Source: Flavobacterium sp. (GTDB lineage: Bacteria > Bacteroidota > Bacteroidia > Flavobacteriales > Flavobacteriaceae). Taken from it: a DNA stretch of 64,000 nt. Below, piece by piece: positions 36,216 through 44,946 of this stretch. The notes beneath the pieces are model-generated. The model did not search any database. It was not told where the DNA came from and saw only the letters and a program-made list of their open reading frames with translations. A program made the translations under genes and the position numbers. The DNA is taken from positions 2,037,871-2,101,870 of the forward strand of contig NZ_CP136574.1 of assembly GCF_035195345.1 (NCBI RefSeq). Reading direction: 5' to 3'. Position 1 is the stretch's first letter; every line of letters begins with the position of its first letter.

Positions 36216-36776
36216 TTATTTGTCGGATGTGTTTACTTCTCCACTACTTTGTTGCATGTTGAAGATTTTGAAGTCTTTGCTAAAATCAACTCCAGGGCCT
36301 TCTAAATAACCGCCATTTTCGTCGGTATATTTAAATTGTTTTTCGGTAAAAAACCATTCGTTTTTTTGGTCAAAATACAATTGTGAGGTTTCTAGTTTTT
36401 TGCCGTTTTGAGAGCTTATCGTAACATTGCCTTGTAGGTCAATAATACTTGTTTTTTTATAAGAAATGGCATAATCTGAAACAATAGTTGTGGTGTTTCC
36501 TTTGTTGTCAAAAAGGGTAACGTGTATTCCTTTTGGGAATTCTGTAAAAGGATTAAGTATGCTGCTATAATCAAGCATTTTCGGACTCTTTAAAATAGAT
36601 TTAATTTGTCCTGAATCAGTATATTTTAGATTGATAGTGTCTGCTTCACCCGTTGGCAAAAAGTTTGTTTCATTAAGTTGTTGAACTTTTTTGATGTCGC
36701 TTTCGCATGAAAAAAACATAGTCACGATGAAAATCGTGACCATGTTTAAAATTGTATTTTTACTAAAGAATTTCAT
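36216..36776 (-). CDS. lptC: LptC-like LPS export protein
   Basis: The 186-residue protein has a lipoprotein-type signal (FIVTMFFSCESD) and an LptC/OstA-like beta-strand body (GQIKSILKSPKMLDYSS, FPKGIHVTLFDNKGNTTTIVSDYAISYKKTSIIDLQGNVTISSQNG, LEGPGVDFSKDF). The LptC family normally connects LptB2FG to LptA with a membrane helix; Bacteroidota versions often have a lipobox instead. Its stop is 1 bp from the start-side neighbour's end, indicating an operon with the TPR protein. Confidence 0.85.
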   Translation of the reverse strand: MKFFSKNTILNMVTIFIVTMFFSCESDIKKVQQLNETNFLPTGEADTINLKYTDSGQIKSILKSPKMLDYSSILNPFTEFPKGIHVTLFDNKGNTTTIVSDYAISYKKTSIIDLQGNVTISSQNGKKLETSQLYFDQKNEWFFTEKQFKYTDENGGYLEGPGVDFSKDFKIFNMQQSSGEVNTSDK

Positions 36777-36777
36777 C

Positions 36778-38139
36778 TTATAAGTTAGGAACTACAATAC
36801 TTTCTCCAACCCAACAGTTAAATGCAATTCTTTGTCCTGCTTTTCCAGATTGAAAAATTTCTGTTTTTGAAGGTGCAGCAGCTCTATATTTTGCAGCATC
36901 ATTGTTTGCTTTGGCTTTAATAGTTGAATCAACAGCCGCCGCTTTATTACAATATTGAGCAGCTAACCAATACATTGCTCTTTTTTCAAATTGATCGTTT
37001 CCACATTCGTTTATGCTACTTCCATATAATGAAGCAATTAATAAGTAAGCTTTACCATATGATGGTTTTACTTGAAGCGCTTTTCTTGCGTAGTTACGAG
37101 ATTGTACCTTGTTAGATTTGCTATATAAACTTGCTATCTTATAATAAATATTAGCTTTTTTAGTATTATCTGTGTGTAAATTAGCAGCTTGGTTAAAATA
37201 TTCCATAGCTTTTGTCATGTTCTTTCTTTGATACTCAACAACGCCTAATTTTTCTGCAGCTTCAGCACTTGGGTTTAGTTTATAAAGCGCTTCAGACATT
37301 TTAGAGAACAATGGGTCAGAATCACACTCCTTAGCTTCTAAACGATTAGTTGCTCTTTTTAACCATTCTTCGTTAGTTTTGTTTTGTTCAAAACCTTTTT
37401 GATAGAAAGGAATTAATTTTGTGCAAGTAGATAATTCTAAAATAACGTTATCCATATCGTTTCTTACGTTTTCAAAAATATCTAAGTTGTTTTCAAGTCT
37501 AGCTTTTCTAGCGTTTTCCTTATCAGTTAATGCTTGACCAGTTTCTTCTTTATTTAATAAAACATCTTTTTCATTAGACAATTCTTCTTCCTCTTCATCT
37601 AATTTCTTAGTCAAATCATCATATTTATCAAATACTTGTTGTAATTCAATTCCTTTGTTTGCTTTATGGTTGTTTACTAAGATTTCAAAATACACATAGA
37701 TTGCCTTTGCATATTTAAAGTTTGCATAATCTGTTTTAAAAGCAACATCTAATAATTGAAAAACTTCATCCGATGTTCCAACTTTATTTTCAAATAAAGC
37801 CAGTCCTTTTTTCATTTTGTTTCCAGCTCCATTGTTAGGGAAATACTGGTCATGTTCATCGTATAATTTTAATAAATCACGAACGTATTTTTCTTTTTCC
37901 GCAGGATTAGCCGCTTTTTCAATTTTCAATTTAATCGCAAATTCACCTTGCGAGTAGATGCTTTTGTGAAAAGAAGGGCAGTCTTTTCTTAAAGTTGTTA
38001 AATGGTCGTAAGCTGACGCATCTTTGGATTTAACTGAAGTTGCCATTAAACTTAATGTTTCAGTACAAGCCTCTGTGTTTTGAGCTTGAACAAAAAAACT
38101 AGCCGCGGCTATAAATAGCAAAGTTAATTTTGTTTTCAT
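36778..38139 (-). CDS. secreted tetratricopeptide-repeat protein
   Basis: The 453-residue protein has a signal peptide (MKTKLTLLFIAAASFFVQAQ) and helical repeats. A coiled-coil-like acidic stretch (DLTKKLDEEEEELSNEKDVLLNKEE) sits near residues 185-225, and TPR units follow (AEKLGVVEYQRKNMTKAMEYFNQAANLH, ANIYYKIASLYSKSNKVQSRNYARKALQVKPSYGKAYLLIASLY). Its role is unknown. Close packing with lptC and an outer-membrane barrel suggests an envelope-assembly function (inference). Confidence 0.85.
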   Translation of the reverse strand: MKTKLTLLFIAAASFFVQAQNTEACTETLSLMATSVKSKDASAYDHLTTLRKDCPSFHKSIYSQGEFAIKLKIEKAANPAEKEKYVRDLLKLYDEHDQYFPNNGAGNKMKKGLALFENKVGTSDEVFQLLDVAFKTDYANFKYAKAIYVYFEILVNNHKANKGIELQQVFDKYDDLTKKLDEEEEELSNEKDVLLNKEETGQALTDKENARKARLENNLDIFENVRNDMDNVILELSTCTKLIPFYQKGFEQNKTNEEWLKRATNRLEAKECDSDPLFSKMSEALYKLNPSAEAAEKLGVVEYQRKNMTKAMEYFNQAANLHTDNTKKANIYYKIASLYSKSNKVQSRNYARKALQVKPSYGKAYLLIASLYGSSINECGNDQFEKRAMYWLAAQYCNKAAAVDSTIKAKANNDAAKYRAAAPSKTEIFQSGKAGQRIAFNCWVGESIVVPNL

Positions 38140-38160
38140 TTTTCTGCTTATAAATAATTA

Positions 38161-39417
38161 TTAATCAATTTTTCTTCTTTCAAACCATTTTGCGCTTAGG
38201 TTTAACCCAATGCTTATGTTAAAATAGTTTTCTTCAATTAGGTTGTTCGTTGTTGTTCCTCTTTTTCCAAATTCAAAGCCTAAGTCAACTTTTGAAAAGC
38301 CTAGTGGTATTCCTAGACCAAAATTCATGCCATAGTCTTTAATGCTCTCATTATTTAATATTAAACCTGTATTTTCGTATTTAAAGCCAGCTCTGTAAAC
38401 AATTCTTTCAAGGTAACTTGAAAATGAATCATACTTTGGAATATAGTATCCGCCTAGTGCAAACCTAGTAGCGTTTTCAAATGAAACATTTGTGTTGTCA
38501 GAAAATCTATTTACTAAATTTTTATTTTGAGTAAAAGTAATTTCAGAACCAATTAACCATTTTTTGTTTTCGCCTAAACCTAAGCCTAAACTTAGTTTAC
38601 TTGGAATAATTAAATCTTTGTTTGGAACGGTTATGTCTACATCATCACTAGATAATTCTGTTCCAGATGTAGTGTATATAACAGTGGCGATGTTTCTTGA
38701 GTTGTCAGTGCTTAATTTGCTTTCTGGGCTATAGGTTAAGCTTGAGTGAAAAGTTAGTTTGCTATTGATTTTAGTATTGTATAGTATTCCTAAATTGTAT
38801 GAAATACCATTTAGTTGAGTAATATTTCTTTCTCTAGTTAAATATTGAGAAAAATTAGGTTCTAGGATTCTTTCTGTAAATTCATTAGTAATGTCTCCAA
38901 AGTGATAATTTATATCAATTCCAAAACTAAATTTTTCATTAAAAGCATAAGAAGTTCCAAAGAAAACTTTATTGATGTAGCCATTTCCTTGGGATTTAAA
39001 ATATCTTGTGTCGTCTGTATCTACAATAGTACTTTCGTTTTTATATCCAACAGCAGAATAAGGCATTAAGCCAAATGCTACTCCAAATTTTCCTAAAGGT
39101 AGTCCAATTGCTAAATAATCAAAACTAGTTCTTTGTGCTTTTTCTTTTTCTGTGTCAGTGCTAAATTTTGCTGATGAATTTGTTGCTCCAACCGCAAAAG
39201 TTGTAAGTTTTAATTTAGAATAAGAAGCTGGATTCATTAAACTTAACTGAATACTATCTCCAGTTATTGCTAATCCTCCCATCGATCTAGTATCTTGTGT
39301 TCCTTTGAATTTTACTTCCCCTAATCCATAATAAGAATAAGGTGACGCGGTGTTGTCTTGACCCCAAGTAGTTATGGAAACAAAAATACTAGCAAATACT
39401 ATAAGTTTTTTAATCAT
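38161..39417 (-). CDS. outer-membrane beta-barrel protein (FadL/OmpP1-like)
   Basis: A signal peptide (MIKKLIVFASIFVSITTWGQ) precedes a 418-residue protein rich in alternating polar/hydrophobic strands. TRSMGGLAITGDSIQLSLMNPASYSKL resembles the N-terminal plug-like region of FadL-type proteins, and the C-terminal strand ends NISIGLNLSAKWFERRKID. Bacteroidota members often sit beside coaX or LptC and are annotated as hypothetical. It overlaps coaX by 4 bp. The ligand is unknown. Confidence 0.8.
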   Translation of the reverse strand: MIKKLIVFASIFVSITTWGQDNTASPYSYYGLGEVKFKGTQDTRSMGGLAITGDSIQLSLMNPASYSKLKLTTFAVGATNSSAKFSTDTEKEKAQRTSFDYLAIGLPLGKFGVAFGLMPYSAVGYKNESTIVDTDDTRYFKSQGNGYINKVFFGTSYAFNEKFSFGIDINYHFGDITNEFTERILEPNFSQYLTRERNITQLNGISYNLGILYNTKINSKLTFHSSLTYSPESKLSTDNSRNIATVIYTTSGTELSSDDVDITVPNKDLIIPSKLSLGLGLGENKKWLIGSEITFTQNKNLVNRFSDNTNVSFENATRFALGGYYIPKYDSFSSYLERIVYRAGFKYENTGLILNNESIKDYGMNFGLGIPLGFSKVDLGFEFGKRGTTTNNLIEENYFNISIGLNLSAKWFERRKID

Positions 39418-40145
39418 TTTTGATGTATGTATAGTGATAATAAGTTCAAACTTTCTAATAAGAAATTTGAATTGGCAAATATGGTGCTTTTTAATCTTTT
39501 AGCCAAAAAATCTGCATCGCCTCCTGTTAAAATTATTGTTAAATCTTGATTTTTAAGAGAATATTGGGAAATAAACCCGTCAATTTCATGACAAACCCCA
39601 TTAATTATTCCGCTATGAATAGCATTTTCTGTTGAGTCGCCAATAAAAAAGGCGACCTCTTTTTTGTCTAACAACGGTAAATTTGCAGTATAATTGTTTA
39701 AACTAAGATAGCGTATTTTTATTCCTGGAGAAATTGCTCCACCTAAATAATTGTTTTTATCATCTACAAAATCGTAAGTAATACAAGTTCCTGCGTCAAT
39801 TACTAATTTGTTTTTATTGGGATATAGGAGTGAAGCTCCAGCTGCTAAAACCATTCGATCTATTCCTAGAGTTTTAGGAGTGGTATACAAATTAGTAAAT
39901 GGAAATTTCGAGTCATGATTAATAATCTCCGTGTTGAAACTTTTTTTGATGAAATTTAATACTTCCATATCAAGTTTTCCTACCGAAGAAAGTATGATTT
40001 TTTCAAGATTTGAATGTTTTTCAAAAATATTTTGAAAATTTTTTAATGCCTTTTCAATTTCAAAAACATAAAAGTCGAGTTGCTTATTGTGTTCAAATAC
40101 AGCAACTTTAATTCTTAAATTCCCAACATCTATTGTTAAAAGCAT
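39414..40145 (-). CDS. coaX: type III pantothenate kinase
   Basis: Starting at ATG 40145 the protein has 243 residues; a TTG at 40175 lies inside the promoter -7 box and is unlikely. Family features are the N-terminal nucleotide loop LLTIDVGNLRIKVAVFE, the GIDRMVLAAGA segment, KLVIDAGTCITYDFVD, LGGAISPG and the C-terminal LTGGDADFL. In most CoaX proteins the first loop reads DxGNT or DxGNS; here it is DVGNL. It phosphorylates pantothenate, the first step of coenzyme A synthesis. It overlaps the barrel protein gene. Confidence 0.9.
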   Translation of the reverse strand: MLLTIDVGNLRIKVAVFEHNKQLDFYVFEIEKALKNFQNIFEKHSNLEKIILSSVGKLDMEVLNFIKKSFNTEIINHDSKFPFTNLYTTPKTLGIDRMVLAAGASLLYPNKNKLVIDAGTCITYDFVDDKNNYLGGAISPGIKIRYLSLNNYTANLPLLDKKEVAFFIGDSTENAIHSGIINGVCHEIDGFISQYSLKNQDLTIILTGGDADFLAKRLKSTIFANSNFLLESLNLLSLYIHQK

Positions 40146-40164
40146 GATTTGTTTTTTGAGGTTG

Positions 40165-40172
40165 CAAATATA
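40165..40172 (-). promoter_or_regulatory. putative -7 box for coaX
   Basis: On the minus strand this reads TATATTTG and is followed by GC, an excellent TAnnTTTG match 20 bp before the coaX ATG. It excludes the upstream TTG as start. Confidence 0.6.
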
Positions 40173-40197
40173 CAAATTGATTTTTTTTATTAATTGT

Positions 40198-40228
40198 TTT
40201 GGAAAATATAAAAATCGTTATATATTTG
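40198..40228 (+). promoter_or_regulatory. promoter of tRNA-Phe
   Basis: TTTG (40198-40201) and TATATTTG (40221-40228) are separated by 19 nt, an exact Bacteroidota -33/-7 promoter. It is the best-formed promoter in the window, 40 bp upstream of the tRNA. Confidence 0.8.
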
Positions 40229-40267
40229 CACCCGCAATAAGCAAGCAGTACAGCTTGAAATTGTAAA

Positions 40268-40340
40268 GGTACCTTAGCTCAGATGGTAGAGCAATGGACT
40301 GAAAATCCATGTGTCCCTGGTTCGATCCCTGGAGGTACCA
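40268..40340 (+). tRNA. tRNA-Phe (GAA anticodon)
   Basis: The 73-nt gene folds as a cloverleaf: acceptor arms GGTACCT and AGGTACC, D-arm GCTC/GAGC, anticodon stem ATGGA/TCCAT with loop CTGAAAA (anticodon GAA), and T-arm CCTGG/CCAGG-type pairing with TTCGATC. The discriminator base is A. CCA is not encoded and must be added after transcription. Confidence 0.97.
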
Positions 40341-40343
40341 CTT

Positions 40344-40372
40344 AAATCCCAACAATTGTTGGGATTTTTTGT
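40344..40372 (+). terminator. terminator of tRNA-Phe
   Basis: AAATCCCAACAA (40344-40355) pairs perfectly with TTGTTGGGATTT (40356-40367), followed by T residues. It starts 4 nt after the tRNA. Confidence 0.85.
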
Positions 40373-40394
40373 TTTTAATACGTTTTAAAAAGGG

Positions 40395-41309
40395 TTATAG
40401 TACCATTTCTTCGTAGGCTAAAACAGTAGGATAGCCTTTTTCTGTAAAATATGCTTTTGGATTATCTTTAGAAAGTACCATTACAAAATCGCCTCCCCAA
40501 GCACCTAAACTTTTTATTACACCTTTAAAATCGGGAAATAATTTTTCTTTAACGGTTTTTGTTTCCAAAACATCGCTCATCATAATTTCGTGAAGTTCCA
40601 TTAATTTAGCAAAATCTTTTCCGTCTTTGCAATCAATGGCTTGAAAAGTAATTGTATTTATTTTTGGAATTATTTTCCCTGTTTTATGACGTTGCGTCAT
40701 GTAGTTTGAAATTGCTGATTTGCTACTTTGTTTTTGATTCAAATAAACAAAATGTATGTTTTCTTTAAATTGCGGATTAAAATGAACGCCTTTAAAATGA
40801 GGAATTTCGTTTTCTAATTGATAGATGATGGGCATATTTGTTTGTGCACATGCTACATCATAACCGCTGCCGCCAAAACTTTTGGTTAATAATTCAAAGG
40901 CGTCAATTTGTAGCCATTGTCCAATATTATTAATCAAAGTGGAAGAAGTTCCTAACCCCCAAATGCGAGGAAATGTTAAATGCGTTTCAATTTCATAGCC
41001 TTCTTTGTTTAAAAAATCAGGATTTTGAATATAGGATTGATGTAAAATTTCAATTAATGTGTTTTTTATACCCTCGCTATTTTTACTCAATAATTTGCTT
41101 GTTATAGCTTCGAAAGTAATAATTTCTTCAAACCAAATACTTTTATCAACATCAAAACTTGTCCATTTTATTTGTTGATTATTTCCTTTTTTTACAATTA
41201 AATTTTGTCCAAAACGAGTAGGAACGGCTAATGCTTTTGCACCGTCTAGTACAACATATTCGCCCGTCAGTAATAGTTTTCCGTTGCTGTAAAACGTTTG
41301 AGTTTCCAT
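40395..41309 (-). CDS. GYDIA-family GHMP kinase (candidate phosphomevalonate kinase)
   Basis: The 304-residue protein has the GHMP layout: TFYSNGKLLLTGEYVVLDGAKALAVP at the N terminus, the ATP loop region LTFPRIWGLGTSSTLINNI and the family-specific motif SFGGSGYDVACAQT (variant of GYDIA), then GVIKSLGAWGGDFVMVLS at the C terminus. It overlaps HMG-CoA reductase by 1 nt, placing it in the mevalonate pathway. With mevalonate kinase and the decarboxylase elsewhere in the window, phosphomevalonate kinase is the missing step it could fill (inference). Confidence 0.82.
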   Translation of the reverse strand: METQTFYSNGKLLLTGEYVVLDGAKALAVPTRFGQNLIVKKGNNQQIKWTSFDVDKSIWFEEIITFEAITSKLLSKNSEGIKNTLIEILHQSYIQNPDFLNKEGYEIETHLTFPRIWGLGTSSTLINNIGQWLQIDAFELLTKSFGGSGYDVACAQTNMPIIYQLENEIPHFKGVHFNPQFKENIHFVYLNQKQSSKSAISNYMTQRHKTGKIIPKINTITFQAIDCKDGKDFAKLMELHEIMMSDVLETKTVKEKLFPDFKGVIKSLGAWGGDFVMVLSKDNPKAYFTEKGYPTVLAYEEMVL

Positions 41310-42625
41310 TAATTTCTTAATTTCTCTAAATAATCAATTACTAAACTATGTGTTACGGTAGTGTCTTTAAAATAGGCTACTACTTTTTGTTTTTCATCCT
41401 TAGTTGCCTGATGTTGGTTTAAAATATTCATCAAATGCATTTTCATGTGGCCTTGCTGAATTCCAGTTGTAGTTAACGAACGCAAAGCAGCGAAATTTTG
41501 TGCTAAACCAGCGGCAGCAACAATTTGCATAAGTTCTTCAGCAGAAGGTTTTCCTAATAATTCCATAGAAAATTTTACTAACGGATGTAATGAGGTTAAT
41601 CCTCCGACTGTTCCTAGTGCTAAAGGAACGTCCATCCAAAAAGTAAAAATGCCGTTTTCTATTTTAACATGCGATAAACTTGAATAGTGTCCAGATTTAC
41701 TTGCGTAAGCATGTATTCCTGCTTCGACAGCTCTAAAATCGTTTCCAGTAGCTAAAACCACAGCATCAATGCCGTTCATGATGCCTTTGTTGTGAGTAAC
41801 CGCACGGTAAGGTTCAACTTCTGCTATTTTAACAGCTGTTGCAAATTTTTGAGCAAATTCATTAGCATCAATGGTTGCCGATTCTGAAAGTTGTTCCACT
41901 GGACATGAAACTTCAGCTCTAACCACACAATTTGGTACATAATTACTCAAAATACTCATAATAATTTGTACATTTTTTTCTTCAGGAGTAAATCCGTCAT
42001 AGTCATTGGCTTTTGCTTCCAATGTTTTGGCAAATTGTTCTAAACAGGTGTTGATGAAATTGGCACCCATACTATCTTTAGTGTTAAAAGTAGCATGTAA
42101 TTGAAAGTAATTTGCAATTTCCGAAGTTTTGTCTCTTAATTCTATATCTAATATACCGCCACCACGCTTTTGCATGTTTTTGGTAATTTCATGAGTGTCT
42201 GAAAAAAAATGTGGCTTTGTTTGGTTGAAAAAAGCAGTTAATTTTTCGACCGATCCATTAAAGAGAAAATGTACCTGACCAATTTTTTCTGTGTTGATAA
42301 TTGTAGTTTTAAAACCACCACGTTCGCCCCAAAATTTAGCGGCTTTTGATGCTGCAGCAACTACTGAGCTTTCCTCAATCGCCATGGGAATAGTATAACC
42401 TTTTCCGTTGATAATAAAATTAGGAGCTACTCCGTAAGGTAAGTAGAAATTTGTTAAAGTGTTTTCAATGAATTCGTCGTGCAATTTTTGCAAATTATCA
42501 TCTGCATTCCAATATTTAATTAGACTTTCCTTTGCTTCGGTAGGATTTAAAAAATAAGCATTTGCTATCCAATCTATTTTTTCTTCTTTAGAAAGTTTTG
42601 AAAATCCTTTTATATTTTGACTCAT
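41309..42625 (-). CDS. hydroxymethylglutaryl-CoA reductase (class II type)
   Basis: The 438-residue protein begins with SKEEKIDWIANAYF and has PYGVAPNFIINGKGYTIPMAIEESSVVAAAS, the substrate-binding E-x-S region. The core AVTHNKGIMNGIDAVVLATGNDFRAVEAG contains the conserved lysine, and LALGTVGGLTSLHPL plus AGLAQNFAALRSLTTTGIQQGHMKMH contains the catalytic histidine. This is a class II enzyme often named degradative, although in Bacteroidota with a mevalonate pathway it acts in biosynthesis. Its start-codon-side neighbour is the divergent dipeptidyl peptidase gene. Confidence 0.94.
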   Translation of the reverse strand: MSQNIKGFSKLSKEEKIDWIANAYFLNPTEAKESLIKYWNADDNLQKLHDEFIENTLTNFYLPYGVAPNFIINGKGYTIPMAIEESSVVAAASKAAKFWGERGGFKTTIINTEKIGQVHFLFNGSVEKLTAFFNQTKPHFFSDTHEITKNMQKRGGGILDIELRDKTSEIANYFQLHATFNTKDSMGANFINTCLEQFAKTLEAKANDYDGFTPEEKNVQIIMSILSNYVPNCVVRAEVSCPVEQLSESATIDANEFAQKFATAVKIAEVEPYRAVTHNKGIMNGIDAVVLATGNDFRAVEAGIHAYASKSGHYSSLSHVKIENGIFTFWMDVPLALGTVGGLTSLHPLVKFSMELLGKPSAEELMQIVAAAGLAQNFAALRSLTTTGIQQGHMKMHLMNILNQHQATKDEKQKVVAYFKDTTVTHSLVIDYLEKLRN

Positions 42626-42643
42626 AATTTATTCAATAATAAA

Positions 42644-42651
42644 CAAAGATA
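42644..42651 (-). promoter_or_regulatory. putative -7 box for the HMG-CoA reductase operon
   Basis: On the minus strand this reads TATCTTTG (TAnnTTTG) and lies 19 bp before the start codon of HMG-CoA reductase. No -33 TTTG is present at the expected place. Confidence 0.5.
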
Positions 42652-42748
42652 GCAAATTTGATTTTATTGCGTTTTTAATAAATGCAGTTAAAATTATGGT
42701 TAATTCATATATTTTCACTAAAATTGGGGTCTTTTAAGAATATATAAA

Positions 42749-44920
42749 ATGAAAAAAATAAGATTAGCCGTATTGTTTTTTGTATTGAGCTCAGTATCAA
42801 TACTTGCACAACAAAAAATCACTTTAGAAGAAATTTGGGGTGGCGCCTTTAGAACCAAAGGAATGGATGCTTTGAGTGCCATGAAGAACACCAATCAGTA
42901 CACGGTGTTAAATTTTGATAGAGCAACAAAAAGTTATCAAATTGATTTATATGATTTTGCAACTTTAGAAAAAGTTAGCACTCTTTTTGATACCAAAAAT
43001 CATCCCGAAATTAAAGCAATTGATAGTTATTCATTTGACAAAAATGAAAAAAAGATTTTGATTGCTACAAATTCAACTCCAATTTTTCGTCATTCTTTTA
43101 CCGCACAATATTATGTTTATGATATGCCTTCAAAAACTTTAAATAGTTTTACTGCAAATGCTATTCAAGAGCCTACTTTTAGTGCTGATGGAACAAAAAT
43201 CGCATATGCTTTTGAAAATAATTTACATGTTCATGATTTAAGTTCAGGTGTAAAAATTCAAATTACAAATGATGGGCAAAAAAATAAAATTATTAATGGT
43301 ATTACCGATTGGGTATATGAGGAAGAATTTGCTTTTGTAAAAGCGTATGATTGGAATGTTACAGGAAATAAAATTGCATATATTAAATTTGATGAAACCG
43401 AGGTGCCTGAATTTTCAATGGATATGTACAATGAAGGATTATATCCTACACAAACCGTTTTCAAATATCCAAAAGCGGGTGAGAAAAATGCTTTAGTATC
43501 GTTACATATTTTCGATTTAAAATCAGGAACAACCAAAAAGATAAACTTGGGGAATTATAAAGATTTTTATATCCCAAGAATCAAATGGACCAATGATGCA
43601 GCTATTTTGAGTGTTCAAGTTATGAACCGTCATCAAAATAATTTGGACTTACATTTTGTTGAGGCTAATACAGGTATCGCAAAAATTGTGTTAAATGAAA
43701 AAGATAACGCTTATGTTGATGTTACCGATAATTTAACGTTTCTAAAAGATAACAGTTTTATTTGGACATCGGAAAAAGATGGTTATAATCATATTTATCA
43801 TTATGATCGTTCAGGTAAGTTAAAAAAACAAATTACTTCAGGAAAATGGGAAGTAACTAGTTATTATGGTTTTGATGAAAAAACAGGTATGGTGTATTAC
43901 CAGTCTGTTGAAAATGGTTCCATTAATAGAGATGTTTATGCTATTAAAGTAGATGGAAAATCAAAAGTAAGATTGTCTTCAAAAACAGGAACTAATTCAG
44001 CAACGTTTAGTCCAAATTTCCAATTCTTTATTAATATATATTCAAGTGCAACTTCGGCACCAATTTATACTTTAAACGATTCAAAAGCGGGAGCGGTTGT
44101 TAAAACTATTGTTTCTAATGAAGCGGTAGAGCAAAAATTAGCAAAATATGATGTAACTCCAAAAGAGTTCTTTGTATTAACTACTGAAAAAGGACAACAA
44201 TTAAATGCTTGGATGATTAAACCAAAAAACTTTGATGCTACTAAGAAATATCCAGTTTTTATGTTTCAATATTCAGGACCGGGTTCTCAACAGGTAGCAA
44301 ATACTTGGAATGGAGCGAATGATTATTGGTTTATGCTATTAGCTCAACAAGGTTACATTGTGGCTTGTGTGGATGGAAGAGGAACTGGTTTTAAAGGTGC
44401 GGCTTTCAAAAAATGTACGCAAAAAGAATTAGGTAAATATGAAGTAGAAGATCAAATTGATGCCGCTAAAGTAATTGGTAAATACAATTATGTGGATGCT
44501 ACTAGAATTGGAATTTTTGGTTGGAGTTATGGTGGTTTTATGTCGTCAAACTGTTTGTTCCAAGGTGCTGATGTATTCAAAATGGCAATTGCTGTAGCTC
44601 CGGTTACTTCTTGGAGATATTACGATAGTATTTATACTGAACGTTACATGCAAACTCCACAAGAAAACGCTAGTGGTTACGATAATAACTCACCAATCAA
44701 TCACGTAAGTAAATTAAAAGGGAATTTCTTATTAATTCATGGAACGGCTGATGATAATGTTCATGTTCAAAATACTATGAAAATGGTGGAAGCATTAGTT
44801 CAAGCTAATAAACAATTCGATTGGGCTATTTATCCCGATAAAAACCATGGAATTTACGGCGGGAAAACGCGTCTGCAATTGTACACAAAAATGACGAATT
44901 TTATTAAAGAAAAATTATAA
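42749..44920 (+). CDS. S9 family dipeptidyl peptidase IV-type prolyl peptidase
   Basis: The 723-residue protein has a signal peptide (MKKIRLAVLFFVLSSVSILAQ), an eight-bladed propeller-type N-terminal part with the active-site glutamates in DWVYEEEF, and a C-terminal alpha/beta hydrolase. The catalytic triad is Ser593 (FGWSYGGFM), Asp668 (HGTADDNVHV) and His700 (DKNHGI). It removes Xaa-Pro (or Xaa-Ala) dipeptides from peptide N termini in the periplasm. It is followed after 26 bp by a POT transporter, so its dipeptides can be taken up directly (inference). Confidence 0.95.
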   Translation: MKKIRLAVLFFVLSSVSILAQQKITLEEIWGGAFRTKGMDALSAMKNTNQYTVLNFDRATKSYQIDLYDFATLEKVSTLFDTKNHPEIKAIDSYSFDKNEKKILIATNSTPIFRHSFTAQYYVYDMPSKTLNSFTANAIQEPTFSADGTKIAYAFENNLHVHDLSSGVKIQITNDGQKNKIINGITDWVYEEEFAFVKAYDWNVTGNKIAYIKFDETEVPEFSMDMYNEGLYPTQTVFKYPKAGEKNALVSLHIFDLKSGTTKKINLGNYKDFYIPRIKWTNDAAILSVQVMNRHQNNLDLHFVEANTGIAKIVLNEKDNAYVDVTDNLTFLKDNSFIWTSEKDGYNHIYHYDRSGKLKKQITSGKWEVTSYYGFDEKTGMVYYQSVENGSINRDVYAIKVDGKSKVRLSSKTGTNSATFSPNFQFFINIYSSATSAPIYTLNDSKAGAVVKTIVSNEAVEQKLAKYDVTPKEFFVLTTEKGQQLNAWMIKPKNFDATKKYPVFMFQYSGPGSQQVANTWNGANDYWFMLLAQQGYIVACVDGRGTGFKGAAFKKCTQKELGKYEVEDQIDAAKVIGKYNYVDATRIGIFGWSYGGFMSSNCLFQGADVFKMAIAVAPVTSWRYYDSIYTERYMQTPQENASGYDNNSPINHVSKLKGNFLLIHGTADDNVHVQNTMKMVEALVQANKQFDWAIYPDKNHGIYGGKTRLQLYTKMTNFIKEKL

Positions 44921-44946
44921 TAAACCAATAACTAAAATTAATTTAT

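Noticed and set aside
40146..40175. TTG start for coaX at 40175
   Set aside because: It lies inside the TATATTTG promoter element and adds ten residues before the conserved N terminus MLLTIDVGN.
40686..40700. ATGACG-TTG-CGTCAT inverted repeat in the GYDIA kinase gene, similar to the core of the 48674-48702 palindrome
   Set aside because: It has only 6-bp arms and lies in coding sequence; two such cores are too few to claim a repeat family.
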